Assembly: GCA_051004015.1 (NCBI GenBank)
Contig: JBPCKT010000007.1
Location: forward strand, 1-64,000
Length of the DNA: 64,000 bases
Reading direction: 5' to 3'
DNA from: SXOA01 sp051004015
GTDB taxonomy: Bacteria > Planctomycetota > Planctomycetia > Pirellulales > Pirellulaceae
Part shown: positions 53,854-63,260 of the stretch, piece by piece
Numbering within the stretch: the first letter of the stretch is position 1
How the letters are laid out: each line of letters opens with the position of its first letter
The notes under the pieces: model-generated
Seen by the model: only the letters and a program-made list of their open reading frames with translations
Told to the model about the DNA's origin: nothing
Database searches by the model: none
Translations under genes and position numbers: made by a program

Positions 53854-54939
53854 ATGGCGGAAGAATTCGGCGACAAGACGCACGAAGCAACCGCCCATCG
53901 CCGCCAACAGGCGCGCGAGGAAGGGCAGATCGTCAAAAGCCAGGACCTGGCATCCGCCGCTTTGCTCGTCGCAGCCGTGTTGATTCTCGGCTACTTCGGC
54001 AGCTCGATGGCGGAAAGTATCGGCCGCGTGACGCAGGAGCACCTCGGCGGCGAGGCCTGGCTTCGTCTCGACCGCCAGGACCTCGCCAACCGCAGTCTTC
54101 AACTCACCTGGGAGCTCGCCAAATCGCTGGTCCCGGTGCTCGGCCTCGTCATGCTCGCCGGCATCCTCGTCCACATGGGGCAAGTGGGCTTCCTTTTTCT
54201 GCCGCAGAAACTCGCACTCGATATCCAGCGGGTCAATCCCCTCTCCAACGCCTCGCGCATCTTCTCGATGACCGGGGCGGTGCACCTGGGCTTTGGCCTG
54301 CTCAAGGTCTGCGTGGTCTGCGTCGTGGCGGCGTGGAGTCTGTGGGGGGAGCGCGGCCGGCTGACGGTTTTGATGGACCAGTCTTCGGGAGAGATCGCCG
54401 CGTACCTCTTCTCCGTCCTGTTCTGGACCTGTTTGAAAATCGGCGCGGCCCTGCTCGTGCTGGCTCTCTTCGACTACGGCTTTCTCTGGTGGAAGCAGGA
54501 AACCGACCTGCGAATGACCACGCAGGAAATGCGCGAGGAGCTCAAAACCCAGCAAGGGGATCCGCAAATCGCCGCCCGCCGCAAAGCCGTCCAGCGGCAG
54601 CTCGTGATGGGCCGGCTGTCGAGCACGGTCCCCAAGGCGGACGTCGTGGTGACCAACCCGACGGAGCTGGCTGTCGCCTTGCAATACGACCCCGAGAAAA
54701 TGGCCGCCCCCATCGTCATCGCCAAAGGGGCCGGCGTCCTGGCCCAGCGAATCCGCCGCCTGGCTCTGGAAAGCGGCATCCCCATCGTCGAGCGCAAAGA
54801 GCTGGCCCGTGCCCTCTATCAGCACGTCGACATCAACCACCCCGTCCCCGCCGAGCAATACGCTGCCGTCGCCGAAGTCGTCAAATACGTCTACCAGCTC
54901 AAGGGCAAGCCGCTGCCGGGGGCGCGAGCGGCAGCATAG
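53854..54939 (+). CDS. flhB: flagellar export switch protein FlhB
   Basis: 361 residues. Start MAEEFGDKTHEATAHRRQQA is typical. Four membrane helices follow, then the cytoplasmic domain with the autocleavage motif N268-P269-T270-E271 (NPTELAVALQYDPEKMAAP). Most FlhB proteins have NPTH; here the fourth residue is Glu, which should not prevent cleavage between Asn and Pro. FlhB switches export from hook to filament subunits. The start is 18 bp after fliR. Confidence 0.95.
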   Translation: MAEEFGDKTHEATAHRRQQAREEGQIVKSQDLASAALLVAAVLILGYFGSSMAESIGRVTQEHLGGEAWLRLDRQDLANRSLQLTWELAKSLVPVLGLVMLAGILVHMGQVGFLFLPQKLALDIQRVNPLSNASRIFSMTGAVHLGFGLLKVCVVCVVAAWSLWGERGRLTVLMDQSSGEIAAYLFSVLFWTCLKIGAALLVLALFDYGFLWWKQETDLRMTTQEMREELKTQQGDPQIAARRKAVQRQLVMGRLSSTVPKADVVVTNPTELAVALQYDPEKMAAPIVIAKGAGVLAQRIRRLALESGIPIVERKELARALYQHVDINHPVPAEQYAAVAEVVKYVYQLKGKPLPGARAAA

Positions 54940-54952
54940 GTTGCATCCTTGT

Positions 54953-55016
54953 AGGATGGGCTTCCTAGCCCGTCCTCGCACGGTTCTGGACGACCTGGGA
55001 AGGCCGTCCTACGATG
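54953..55016. repeat. GTAGGACGGGC-type repeat
   Basis: AGGATGGGCTTCCTAGCCCGTCCT-type hairpin (54955-54978) and a second GGCCGTCCTAC piece at 55001-55013, downstream of flhB. Same family as 33619-33640 and 63229-63249. Confidence 0.65.
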
Positions 55017-55059
55017 GTGGTTTCTTGGACCACATCCTCGAATCTGAAAAGCGACTGAC

Positions 55060-55791
55060 ATGAAGCTGGCAGGCAAATCGGCACTGGTAACGGGAGGCGG
55101 CAGCGGGATTGGGCTGGGAATTGCCCAGGCGTTGGCGGCCGAAGGCTGCCTGGTGGCAATTGCCGGCCGCCGCGGTGAAGTTCTCCGCGAAGCAGCCGCG
55201 GCTTGGATTGGTAAGCCGCCGATGCTGACGCATGAGGTGGACGTGGCGGACCGGGAGAGCGTTAAGAAGCTCTTCGCCTGGCAGGAGAAGGAGCTCGGCC
55301 CGCTCGATTTTCTCGTCAACTCCGCCGGCATCAACATCAAGACCCGCAGCATGGCCGCGATGACCCCCGAGCAGTGGGACCACGTCATCCAGGTCAACGC
55401 CACCGGCGTCTACAACTGCATGTACTTCGCCCTGCCGCAGATGCGGAAGAAAAAAGACGGCGTGATTGTCAACATCTCTTCCACCTCTGGCAAACGGGCC
55501 GGGGCCCTCGGCGGCATCGCCTACAACGCCAGCAAGTTCGCGGTCACCGCCCTGGGCATCGCCGCCGGCAGCGAGGAAATCCCCAACGGCATTCGCATCA
55601 CGAACGTCTATCCCGGCGAAGTGAACACCCCCATTCTCGAACACCGCCCCGCCCCGGTCAGCGACGAACGCAAAGCCAAAATGCTCCTCCCCGAAGACGT
55701 CGCCCAGCTCGTCCTCGCCATCGTGCAGCTTCATCCCCGGGCCCATGTGCCGGAGATTGTGATTAAGCCGCTAGTGCAGGAATGGATGTAG
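55060..55791 (+). CDS. short-chain dehydrogenase/reductase
   Basis: 243 residues, the usual SDR size. Dinucleotide motif TGGGSGIG (11-18), NSAGINI (NAG-type), catalytic Ser in NISSTSGKRAG and Tyr-x-x-x-Lys in YNASK. These are classical SDR features using NAD(P)H. The segment PEIVIKPLVQEWM near the end suggests a dimeric member. The substrate cannot be told. It precedes a creatininase-family gene on the same strand, separated by an ATTCG repeat. Confidence 0.93.
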   Translation: MKLAGKSALVTGGGSGIGLGIAQALAAEGCLVAIAGRRGEVLREAAAAWIGKPPMLTHEVDVADRESVKKLFAWQEKELGPLDFLVNSAGINIKTRSMAAMTPEQWDHVIQVNATGVYNCMYFALPQMRKKKDGVIVNISSTSGKRAGALGGIAYNASKFAVTALGIAAGSEEIPNGIRITNVYPGEVNTPILEHRPAPVSDERKAKMLLPEDVAQLVLAIVQLHPRAHVPEIVIKPLVQEWM

Positions 55792-55797
55792 GGGGAA

Positions 55798-55892
55798 TGA
55801 CGAAATTCGAATTCCGAATCGCGAATTTGAAAACACCTTCTCCCACTTCCTCCATTCGTCATTCGCCATTCGAATTTCGCCATTCGGAGAAC
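55798..55892. repeat. ATTCG-type repeat with long loop
   Basis: CGAATTCCGAATCGCGAATTTG on the left and CATTCGTCATTCGCCATTCG on the right, 7-8 nt period, in the spacer before the creatininase gene. Third copy of the family in the window. Confidence 0.75.
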
Positions 55893-55900
55893 AGCCCATC

Positions 55901-56776
55901 ATGACCTCCCGCGCCGCTACTGAATACAGATACGAAAAGCTCACCTGGCCCGAAATCAACGACGCCGTGGACCTCGGCAAGGTCTGCGTCCTCCCTTGCG
56001 GAGCCGTCGAGCAGCATGGGCACCATCTGCCGCTGGACGTGGACCTGGTTTGCCCCGGCGGCATCGCCAAGGGTACCGGACTGGAAATCCCCGAGAAGAT
56101 GCTGGTGCTCCCCATCGTCGCCTACGGCTATACCGGGCATGTGATGGACTTTCCGGGGACGATCAATAACGACTTCGAGCACTTCATCCATCACGTGCTC
56201 GACATCACCAAGTCCCTGGCTTACCACGGCTTCAAGAAAATCATCCTGCTCAACGGCCACGGCTCGAACATGCCGAACCTGGACCTGGTGGCCCGCCGCA
56301 CGAACCTGGAGACCGACGCCGAGTGCGTCTGCACGGCGTGGTGGAACCTGCTGACCGTAGACAAGGATTTTCTGCCGAGCTGGCGGGAGAGCAAGTTCCC
56401 CGGCGGCTGTGCCCATGCCTGCGAGCTCGAGACTTCGCTCTATCTCTATCTGGACGGCGACAACGTCCGCAAAGACCTCATCAAGAGCGGCGACATCAGC
56501 TTCCATGAGGACCAGAGCCCCTTCATGTGGGTTGACCTCTTCGGCGCTGGCCCTTCCACCGTCATCTCCTGGACCAGCAGCTACAGCGAAACCGGCGTGC
56601 TCGGGGAAGCCGAGCTTGCCACCGCGGAAAAGGGCCGCCGCGCTTATGAAGAAGCGGTCAAGCAGCTTGTCCGCTTCATCACCTGGTGGAAGGAACGCCC
56701 CAAAGACCAGCGCCGCGACCGCCACCGCAAGCCGCCCACGATGCCCATTCCGTGGGGCCAGCGGCCGGTCCAGTAG
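55901..56776 (+). CDS. creatininase family amidohydrolase
   Basis: 291 residues. Metal-binding motifs PCGAVEQHGHHLPLDVDLV (Glu, His, Asp ligands) and ILLNGHGSNMPNLDLVARR, plus GGCAHACELETSLYLYL, match the creatininase/creatinine amidohydrolase fold, a zinc- or manganese-dependent cyclic-amide hydrolase family. Members act on creatinine or on other lactams such as F420- or riboflavin-pathway intermediates. The substrate here is unknown. Likely cytoplasmic; no signal peptide. Confidence 0.9.
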   Translation: MTSRAATEYRYEKLTWPEINDAVDLGKVCVLPCGAVEQHGHHLPLDVDLVCPGGIAKGTGLEIPEKMLVLPIVAYGYTGHVMDFPGTINNDFEHFIHHVLDITKSLAYHGFKKIILLNGHGSNMPNLDLVARRTNLETDAECVCTAWWNLLTVDKDFLPSWRESKFPGGCAHACELETSLYLYLDGDNVRKDLIKSGDISFHEDQSPFMWVDLFGAGPSTVISWTSSYSETGVLGEAELATAEKGRRAYEEAVKQLVRFITWWKERPKDQRRDRHRKPPTMPIPWGQRPVQ

Positions 56777-56870
56777 CCGTCCGTCAGCACAGCTCGCTGG
56801 TTTGTAAGCAAATTGCGTGGCAAAAGAAGCTCCCTTTTTTCCGCGAATGCGTATAAACACCAGGAGAGAG

Positions 56871-56939
56871 ATGAACCATCGCGCCGCTCTGGCGGGCAAG
56901 CCTCGGCGCGAGGGCAATGCGCAATACAATAAGGATTGA
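56871..56939 (+). CDS. possible 22-residue leader ORF before the glycine-rich protein
   Basis: ATG 56871 after CCAGGAGAGAG. The peptide MNHRAALAGKPRREGNAQYN ends KD at a TGA three bases before the next ATG. The tight spacing would couple translation to the large protein. It could also be a chance frame. Confidence 0.3.
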   Translation: MNHRAALAGKPRREGNAQYNKD

Positions 56940-56942
56940 GCC

Positions 56943-58778
56943 ATGAAGGTATACGTTCAGCATTTTTTCAGCACAGCGGTTGCCGTGCTCATTTCGGGCC
57001 TGGTGGTTTCCGACCCCATTTTGGCCGCTCCGCGCGGCGGCGGCGGGAATGGTGGCGGCCGCGGCGGGGGTGGAATGGGCGGAGGAGGAGGGCGCGCGGG
57101 AGGTGGCGGCGGCGGTGTGAGCCGGGGTGGCGGACTTTCTGGCGGCGGAGTGAGCCGCGGGGGAGGCATTTCCTCCGGCGGTTTTTCCGGCGGCGGAAAC
57201 CGCGGCGGCATTTCGGGGGGCGGAATCTCCGGCGGCGGAATGTCCCGGGGCTCATCAGCGCCGGCGATCCGCAGCCAGCCGGGCATTTCCCGGGGCGGAC
57301 TCTCCGCTCCCGCGGTTCGCAATCTTGCCCCGAGCATCAGCTCCAGGGGGGGCGCGGGAATACGGAGTAATTCGCTCCCCTCGATTGGCGCTGGTGGCGC
57401 TGCCAACCTCGGCAATCGTAATCTTTCCAGCTCCGGCGCAAACGCCGCGGTTCGCAGTGCGATTGGCGGCAATCGCGGCGGGACGGCGGTGGGGCGCGGG
57501 GGCACGGTCGGGGCAAACGCTTTGGGCAATGCTTCGGCCACGACCCGCCTTCCTGCCCTCGGCAACAGTCTCAACCGAAATCTCGGTTCCTCCAACTTCG
57601 TCAACAGGAACTTCGGCTCTGCCGCCGGCATCGGCGCGGGGAACAGAGGTCTCCAAGGGGCCGGGAATTTGGACCTGCGAAATGGTGTGCGGGGGAATGC
57701 CAATCTCGGCGCTCGGGGGGGCCTGGCCAACTTCACCAGTTCCGACTTTTCCTACCGCAACCAAAACTCGCTCGGCGGTTTCAACAATCTCGCTTTCAAT
57801 CGCCCTAACAACTACTGGAACAACAACTCCTATTTCTTCGGCAACAACTCGCCGTTTGGCTCGTACTGCTTCAACCGCCCGCTCTATGGGTACGGCGGAT
57901 ATGGACTGGGTGGATTCGGGTACGGCGGGTTTGGCTACGGTGGATTCGGCTACGGCGGATACGGCGGATGTGGTTACTATCCCTACCGCTTTGGATATCG
58001 ATGCAATCCTGTGCTTGGTTTGCTCGGCCTCGGCTGGGGATACGGGCTTGGCGGTTACGGGCCGGGCTGCTGGTACGGCGGATATGGAGGTTTAGGCTAC
58101 GGCGGGTATGGCTATGGCAATTTTGGCTATGGCTACAGCCCCGTCTCGACGTACTATGACTACTCCACGCTGCCGCTCGTCGCTACGGCGGCGACCACGG
58201 TGCAAAGCGTTGATGCCTCGACCGTCGCTGCCGATGACACGGCCGACGCCCTCGATTTCGCCGGCCAGGGAGAGGCCGACTTCAAAGCCGGCAAATACAA
58301 GGAAGCAGTGCGGGCCTTCCGCCATGCCTTGGTGGACGACCCGACCAACGGGGCATACGTGATGCTCCTCGGCCAGGCACTCTTTGCCAGCGGCCAGTAC
58401 GACGAAGCCGCCGGCGCTACGCAGCAGGCGACCACCATGCTGCCGCCGGACAAGTGGGGCACCGTCATCGGCAATTACAAGGAGCTTTACGGCAGCCTCC
58501 AGGACTATACCGACCAGCTGCGGGCCATCGAAAAAGCCCGCGACGAAAGGCCGGATGATCTCGCCCTCCGATTTCTCCTCGGCTGGCACTACGGTTATTT
58601 GGGCTATCCCAAGCAAGCCGTTCGCGAGCTGAATAAGACCCTGGAGTTGGCTCCCAAGGACGAAGTCGCCAAGAAGGTGCGGGACGCCATGGCCGAGAAG
58701 CTCCCCAAGTCCGACCTTCCCGTCGCTCCGCCTGTTGAAAAGCCCGCGCCGCCGGATGTGAAGGGAACGGAGACGTAA
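56943..58778 (+). CDS. glycine-rich surface protein with C-terminal TPR domain
   Basis: 611 residues. Signal peptide MKVYVQHFFSTAVAVLISGL with VVSDPILA. Residues about 27-110 are Gly/Arg repeats (GGGG, SRGGG); 110-270 are Ser/Asn/Gly-rich; 280-410 form a Tyr/Gly-rich region with YGGYG, FGYGGFGYGGFGYGGYG units. After a short Ala/Asp linker, the last 190 residues contain TPR repeats (AGKYKEAVRAFRHALVDDPT, GQYDEAAGATQQATTMLPPD, GYPKQAVRELNKTLELAPKD). A self-associating low-complexity part joined to a protein-binding domain suggests a surface matrix or adhesive role, which is inference. Confidence 0.85.
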   Translation: MKVYVQHFFSTAVAVLISGLVVSDPILAAPRGGGGNGGGRGGGGMGGGGGRAGGGGGGVSRGGGLSGGGVSRGGGISSGGFSGGGNRGGISGGGISGGGMSRGSSAPAIRSQPGISRGGLSAPAVRNLAPSISSRGGAGIRSNSLPSIGAGGAANLGNRNLSSSGANAAVRSAIGGNRGGTAVGRGGTVGANALGNASATTRLPALGNSLNRNLGSSNFVNRNFGSAAGIGAGNRGLQGAGNLDLRNGVRGNANLGARGGLANFTSSDFSYRNQNSLGGFNNLAFNRPNNYWNNNSYFFGNNSPFGSYCFNRPLYGYGGYGLGGFGYGGFGYGGFGYGGYGGCGYYPYRFGYRCNPVLGLLGLGWGYGLGGYGPGCWYGGYGGLGYGGYGYGNFGYGYSPVSTYYDYSTLPLVATAATTVQSVDASTVAADDTADALDFAGQGEADFKAGKYKEAVRAFRHALVDDPTNGAYVMLLGQALFASGQYDEAAGATQQATTMLPPDKWGTVIGNYKELYGSLQDYTDQLRAIEKARDERPDDLALRFLLGWHYGYLGYPKQAVRELNKTLELAPKDEVAKKVRDAMAEKLPKSDLPVAPPVEKPAPPDVKGTET

Positions 58779-58829
58779 CAGCAATTGGAGGCGACGGTTG
58801 CAAAGCACGGCCCCACATGATGGTCTACA

Positions 58830-58855
58830 ATGGGCGACTCTCACGAGTCGCCCAT
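58830..58855. repeat. perfect hairpin overlapping the OFA transporter start
   Basis: ATGGGCGACTC (58830-58840), TCAC, GAGTCGCCCAT (58845-58855). Two in-frame ATG codons, at 58830 and 58854, lie in its two arms. Confidence 0.85.
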
Positions 58856-60551
58856 GCTTCATCTTCTCTCCAAAGACCGCATCATCGCCCCTGCCGGGTT
58901 CAACCGGTGGAAGGTACCGCCGGCATCGATTGCCATCCATCTCTGCATCGGGTCGGTGTATGCCTGGAGCAACTTCAACCCGCCGCTGATGAAGGTGCAG
59001 GGGGTGGTGGCCAGCAGCGCCGGGGACTGGAGCCTGCCGGAAGTAGCCTGGACCTTCACCATCGCGATTGTCTGCCTGGGTCTGTCTGCGGCGTTCGCGG
59101 GAAAGTGGCTGGAACGAGTGGGTCCGCGGATGGTGGGAACTGTGGCGGCTGCTTGTTGGGGCGGTGGCTTTCTGGTCGGTGGCCTGGGAATCTGGCTGCA
59201 TCAACTCTGGCTGCTTTATTTGGGTTACGGCGTGATCGGCGGCTGCGGGCTGGGGCTGGGATATGTGTCGCCGGTAAGCACGCTGATCAAGTGGTTCCCC
59301 GACCGCCGCGGCATGGCGGCTGGGATGGCCATCATGGGATTTGGCGGCGGGGCGATTGTGGGGGCTCCGCTCAAGGACGCCTTGATTGCCAACTTCTATC
59401 GCGAGCCCGTGTATGTCGGAACGAGCGAGTCCGTGCGGACCGATGTGGATGCCAGCGGCCAGAAGGTGGCCATTGTCGAGGGCGTAAAGCGGCCCGTCGT
59501 TGTCATCTCCGAGCAGGAAGGAAAAAAACTCCCCCGACCCGCGGCTGCCGGCGTGTATCTGGTGGGGACCGGCAGCACCGGAGTCGCCGAAACCTTTGTT
59601 GTTCTCGGACTGGCCTATTTTCTGGTGATGGTCCTGGCCGCATTCTCCTATCGCCTCCCCGCTCCCGATTGGCGGCCGGCGGGCTGGAATCCGCCGACCG
59701 AGCAAGCGGCGAAGCCGGGGCTGATTTCGCGGCACACGGTTGGCGTGAACGAAGCGATGAAGACACCGCAGTTCTGGCTGCTCTGGGTCGTACTCTGCTT
59801 CAATGTCACGGCCGGCATCGGCGTGCTCGGCGTGGCCAAAACGATGCTCAGCGAGATTTTTGGCCCCACGCTGCCGAAGATTGTCACCCCCGGATTTGCA
59901 ACGACCTTCGTGCTGATGATCAGCGTCTTCAACATGCTGGGACGCTTCTGCTGGTCGTCCTTGTCGGACTACGTCGGCCGCCAGCGAACCTATGCGATTT
60001 ACTTCCTGCTCGGCATTCCGCTGTACTTGTCGATCCCGTACTTCGCTCAACGCGAAAGCGTCGCTCCCTCGACGTTCTGGCTGGTCGCGTTCTATGCCGT
60101 TTCGATGCTGATCTTCAGCATGTACGGCGGCGGCTTCGCGACGATTCCCGCCTACCTGGCCGATTTGTTCGGCACCAAATACGTCGGCGGCATCCACGGC
60201 CGGCTGCTGACCGCCTGGAGCACCGCCGGGGTTATCGGCCCGGGGGTCATCACCACGCTGCGGGAGCGCTCGCTGCGGCCGGCAATCCAGCAGGTTGCCG
60301 CCCAGGTCGACCCTCAGACATTCGCCGAAAAATTCGGCGCGCCCCTCAGCCAGCTTGAAAAGCTTGTGGCGGCCAAGACCGTCACTTTGCCCAAGCTGAT
60401 GGAAATTGCTCCTCCGGACGCCATCGACCCCTCCGCGACCCTGTATAACTCCACCATGTACGCGATGGCCGTACTGCTGCTGATTGCTTTGGTGGCCAAC
60501 ACGCTGGTCCGGCCGGTGGACCCGCGGCATCACGAACAACCGGGAACTTAG
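58854..60551 (+). CDS. OFA-family major facilitator transporter (oxalate/formate antiporter type)
   Basis: 565 residues from ATG 58854; an in-frame ATG at 58830 would add 8 residues. About 12 membrane helices. OFA signatures: IHLCIGSVYAWSNFNPPLM, GPRMVGTVAAACWGGGFLVG, GYGVIGGCGLGLGYVSPVST, IKWFPDRRGMAAGMAIMGFGGGA and YGGGFATIPAYLADLFGTKY. It has an unusually long loop between helices 6 and 7 (about 90 residues, with VAIVEGVKRPVVVISEQEG) and another before the last helix. The carboxylate transported is unknown. The next gene starts 4 bp after its stop, so the two are probably cotranscribed. Confidence 0.92.
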   Translation: MLHLLSKDRIIAPAGFNRWKVPPASIAIHLCIGSVYAWSNFNPPLMKVQGVVASSAGDWSLPEVAWTFTIAIVCLGLSAAFAGKWLERVGPRMVGTVAAACWGGGFLVGGLGIWLHQLWLLYLGYGVIGGCGLGLGYVSPVSTLIKWFPDRRGMAAGMAIMGFGGGAIVGAPLKDALIANFYREPVYVGTSESVRTDVDASGQKVAIVEGVKRPVVVISEQEGKKLPRPAAAGVYLVGTGSTGVAETFVVLGLAYFLVMVLAAFSYRLPAPDWRPAGWNPPTEQAAKPGLISRHTVGVNEAMKTPQFWLLWVVLCFNVTAGIGVLGVAKTMLSEIFGPTLPKIVTPGFATTFVLMISVFNMLGRFCWSSLSDYVGRQRTYAIYFLLGIPLYLSIPYFAQRESVAPSTFWLVAFYAVSMLIFSMYGGGFATIPAYLADLFGTKYVGGIHGRLLTAWSTAGVIGPGVITTLRERSLRPAIQQVAAQVDPQTFAEKFGAPLSQLEKLVAAKTVTLPKLMEIAPPDAIDPSATLYNSTMYAMAVLLLIALVANTLVRPVDPRHHEQPGT

Positions 60552-60554
60552 CCC

Positions 60555-63224
60555 ATGCGAAACTACTTGATCTGCTCCATGCTGGTTGTCTCCGTCTCCG
60601 CGCTCGGACAGGAGCCCGACTACGACCGCCTCCGCATCGGCGAAGCCGGCGGCAAAATCATTGTCCCCACCAACCAGGTGCTCTCGCCCGCAGGAAAGCA
60701 AATCGCCTTCAGCGGCCGGCCGACGGACCTGGCCTTGAGCCCCGATGGCAAGTGGCTGGGAGTCCTCGACCGCAACCATGTGGCAATTATCAATCCCGAG
60801 ACGGGCGAAGTCGCCAGCCGCGTCAGCCACGGCAGCGGCAGCTATGCTGGGATTCTCTTCACCGCGGACAGCAAACGGCTCTTGGCGTCGAGCAACAAAG
60901 GGACGATCGGCGTTTTCGAGGTGAGCGAGGACGGCAAGCTCAAGGCAGGCAAGCCAATTGCCCTTCCTCTCAACAAGAACGCCCGCGGCGAGAACCTGGC
61001 CAATAGCGAAACCGGCCCGCAATCCCCAAACAAATCCGCAAATCCTCCCGGAGCCGACGCGAAGAATGCTCTTCCGGTCGGCCTGGTGCTGGATGCGGAC
61101 GGCAAGACGCTGTGGGCCGTGCTCAACCTTCGCAGCACGCTCGCGCAGATTGATTTGGCGGAAGGCAAAGTCCTGCGGGAGATTCCGGTCGGGAACGCCC
61201 CCTACGGCGTCGCACTCGTGGGCGGCAAGGCCTACGTCAGCAACTGGGCCGGCCGTCATCCCGGAGCAAAGGATCCCACCGGCCCGAGCGGCTCTGGGAC
61301 TCCCGTCCGCGTGGACCCGAAACGGAACATTGCTTCCGAGGGTTCCGTTTCCGTCGTCGATTTGAAGGCCGGCAAAGAGCTGAAGCAGATTCTCGTTGGC
61401 CTGCATCCCTGTGCGATTGCAGCCACGCCTGATGGGAAGCATGTCATCGTCGCCAATGCCAACAGCGATACCCTTTCCGTCATCGCCACGGAGAAGGATG
61501 CGGTCGTCGAGACGATCTCGACCCGCCCGGCGGAAAAACTCCTTTTCGGCAGCAGCCCCAATGCGCTGGCGATCAGCAGCGACGGCAAGGCCATCTTCGT
61601 TTCCAACGGCACCAACAATGCCGTTGCCCTGATCGAATTCTCCCCCGGAAAAAGCCTCCTCCTGGGGTGCATTCCCACCGGCTGGTATCCGGCGGGACTC
61701 GTGCTCGATGAGAAGCGCAAGAGCCTCTACGTCGCCAACATTAAAGGGACCGGCTCTCGCAACGTCGATTGGAAGGGGAGTCGCAAGGTCAACGGCAAGG
61801 TCGTTTCCGGCTTCAACTCACACGACCATTCGGGAACCGTCTCCCTGATCCCGCTGCCGAAAGATGCCGACGAGATCCAAAAACACATGCTGACAGTCCT
61901 TGCCAACAACCGGCACACGGAATCCATCAGCGCCCTCGCTCCGCCGCGAAAAGACGTGAAACCCCGCCCCGTCCCCGAGCGTCACGGCGAGCCGTCGGTC
62001 TTCAAGCATGTGCTGTATATCATCAAGGAGAATCGGACGTACGACCAGGTCTTTGGGGACATCGAGCGCGGCGAAGGAGACCCGGACCTGTGCATTTATG
62101 GCCGCGAGGTGACGCCGAACCACCACAAGCTGGTGGACGAGTTCGTCCTGCTGGACAACTTCTATTGCAGCGGCGTGCTCTCTGCCGACGGCCACCAGTG
62201 GACCAACGAAGCCTACGTCACCAGCTACCTCGAAAAGGCCTTCGGCGGTTTTCCGCGGAGCTATCCGTACTGGGGAGGCGACGCCATGGCCTACGCCAGC
62301 AGCGGCTTCATCTGGGACAACGTGCTGGAGCACAAAAAGACCCTGCGGGTTTACGGCGAATTCGTCGAGGCGACCATCAAATGGAAGGACGGCCGCAAGG
62401 GGCGGCCGAATTTCATGGAGTGTTACCGCGACTTCGTGGACAAGAAGAACGAAATCGACATCAAGGCCACAGCGGCCATCAAGACGCTGGAGCCTTACCT
62501 CTGTCCCACCGCCATCGGCTTTCCCAGCGTCGTGCCCGACGTTCATCGGGCAGACCAGTTCATCCGCGAGTTGAAGGATTTTGAGGCCAAGGGGGAGCTG
62601 CCGAATTTCATGATCATGCTGCTCCCCAACGACCACACATCGGGGACCCGGCCGGACACTCCTATTCCCGCCGCGTGCGTCGCGGATAACGACCTGGCCC
62701 TGGGGCAGATCGTGGAAGCCGTCAGCCACAGCAAATTCTGGAAGGACACCTGCATCTTCGTGGTCCAGGACGACCCGCAAGCCGGCTTCGACCATGTTGA
62801 CGGGCACCGCACGGTGGCCTTCGCGATCAGCCCGTACACGCGGCGAAAGGCCCTCGACAGCACCAACTACAACCAGACCAGCATGGTCCGCACGATGGAG
62901 CTGATTCTCGGCCTGCCGCCGATGAACCAGCTCGACGCCTCGGCCACCCCCATGGCGAGCTGCTTCACGGACACCGCCGACTTCACGCCCTACAAATCGG
63001 TCCCAAACATCGTCCCGCTCGACCAATTGAATCCAAAACTCTCGGACATCCGAAACCCCGCGCAGCGGCACTGGGCCGAAGTCTCGCTTACGCTCCCCCT
63101 CGACGACGTGGACGAAGCCGACGAGAACACCCTCAACCGCATCCTCTGGCACGCCGCCCGCGGACGCGACGACACCTATCCCGCTTGGGCGGTGCTAGAG
63201 GAAGAGGAGGACGAAGATGAATAG
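60555..63224 (+). CDS. YncE-like beta-propeller fused to a phosphoesterase domain
   Basis: 889 residues. Signal peptide MRNYLICSMLVVSVSALG. Residues about 30-450 are a beta-propeller of YVTN/YncE type (DLALSPDGKWLGVLDRNHVA, PCAIAATPDGKHVIVANANS, ISSDGKAIFVSNGTNN, AGLVLDEKRKSLYVANIKG). The C-terminal half is a phosphoesterase/alkaline-phosphatase-fold domain (HVLYIIKENRTYDQVFGDIE, SADGHQWTNEAYVTSYLEKA, MIMLLPNDHTSGTRPD, FVVQDDPQAGFDHVDGHRTV). It probably hydrolyses a phosphate ester outside the cytoplasm. Acidic tail EEEEDEDE. Cotranscribed with the upstream transporter. Confidence 0.93.
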   Translation: MRNYLICSMLVVSVSALGQEPDYDRLRIGEAGGKIIVPTNQVLSPAGKQIAFSGRPTDLALSPDGKWLGVLDRNHVAIINPETGEVASRVSHGSGSYAGILFTADSKRLLASSNKGTIGVFEVSEDGKLKAGKPIALPLNKNARGENLANSETGPQSPNKSANPPGADAKNALPVGLVLDADGKTLWAVLNLRSTLAQIDLAEGKVLREIPVGNAPYGVALVGGKAYVSNWAGRHPGAKDPTGPSGSGTPVRVDPKRNIASEGSVSVVDLKAGKELKQILVGLHPCAIAATPDGKHVIVANANSDTLSVIATEKDAVVETISTRPAEKLLFGSSPNALAISSDGKAIFVSNGTNNAVALIEFSPGKSLLLGCIPTGWYPAGLVLDEKRKSLYVANIKGTGSRNVDWKGSRKVNGKVVSGFNSHDHSGTVSLIPLPKDADEIQKHMLTVLANNRHTESISALAPPRKDVKPRPVPERHGEPSVFKHVLYIIKENRTYDQVFGDIERGEGDPDLCIYGREVTPNHHKLVDEFVLLDNFYCSGVLSADGHQWTNEAYVTSYLEKAFGGFPRSYPYWGGDAMAYASSGFIWDNVLEHKKTLRVYGEFVEATIKWKDGRKGRPNFMECYRDFVDKKNEIDIKATAAIKTLEPYLCPTAIGFPSVVPDVHRADQFIRELKDFEAKGELPNFMIMLLPNDHTSGTRPDTPIPAACVADNDLALGQIVEAVSHSKFWKDTCIFVVQDDPQAGFDHVDGHRTVAFAISPYTRRKALDSTNYNQTSMVRTMELILGLPPMNQLDASATPMASCFTDTADFTPYKSVPNIVPLDQLNPKLSDIRNPAQRHWAEVSLTLPLDDVDEADENTLNRILWHAARGRDDTYPAWAVLEEEEDEDE

Positions 63225-63228
63225 GTAG

Positions 63229-63249
63229 GACGGAGCTTTGCTCCGTCCC
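63229..63249. repeat. hairpin between convergent genes
   Basis: GGACGGAGC, TTT, GCTCCGTCC, perfect 9-bp arms, 5 bp after the phosphoesterase stop and 12 bp before the convergent gene's stop. It could act as a two-way terminator although no T-run follows. Confidence 0.65.
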
Positions 63250-63260
63250 ACGAAGATCTG

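Noticed and set aside
58092..61442. 1116-codon minus-strand frame
   Set aside because: Crosses three well-supported plus-strand genes and their spacers; no recognisable protein features.
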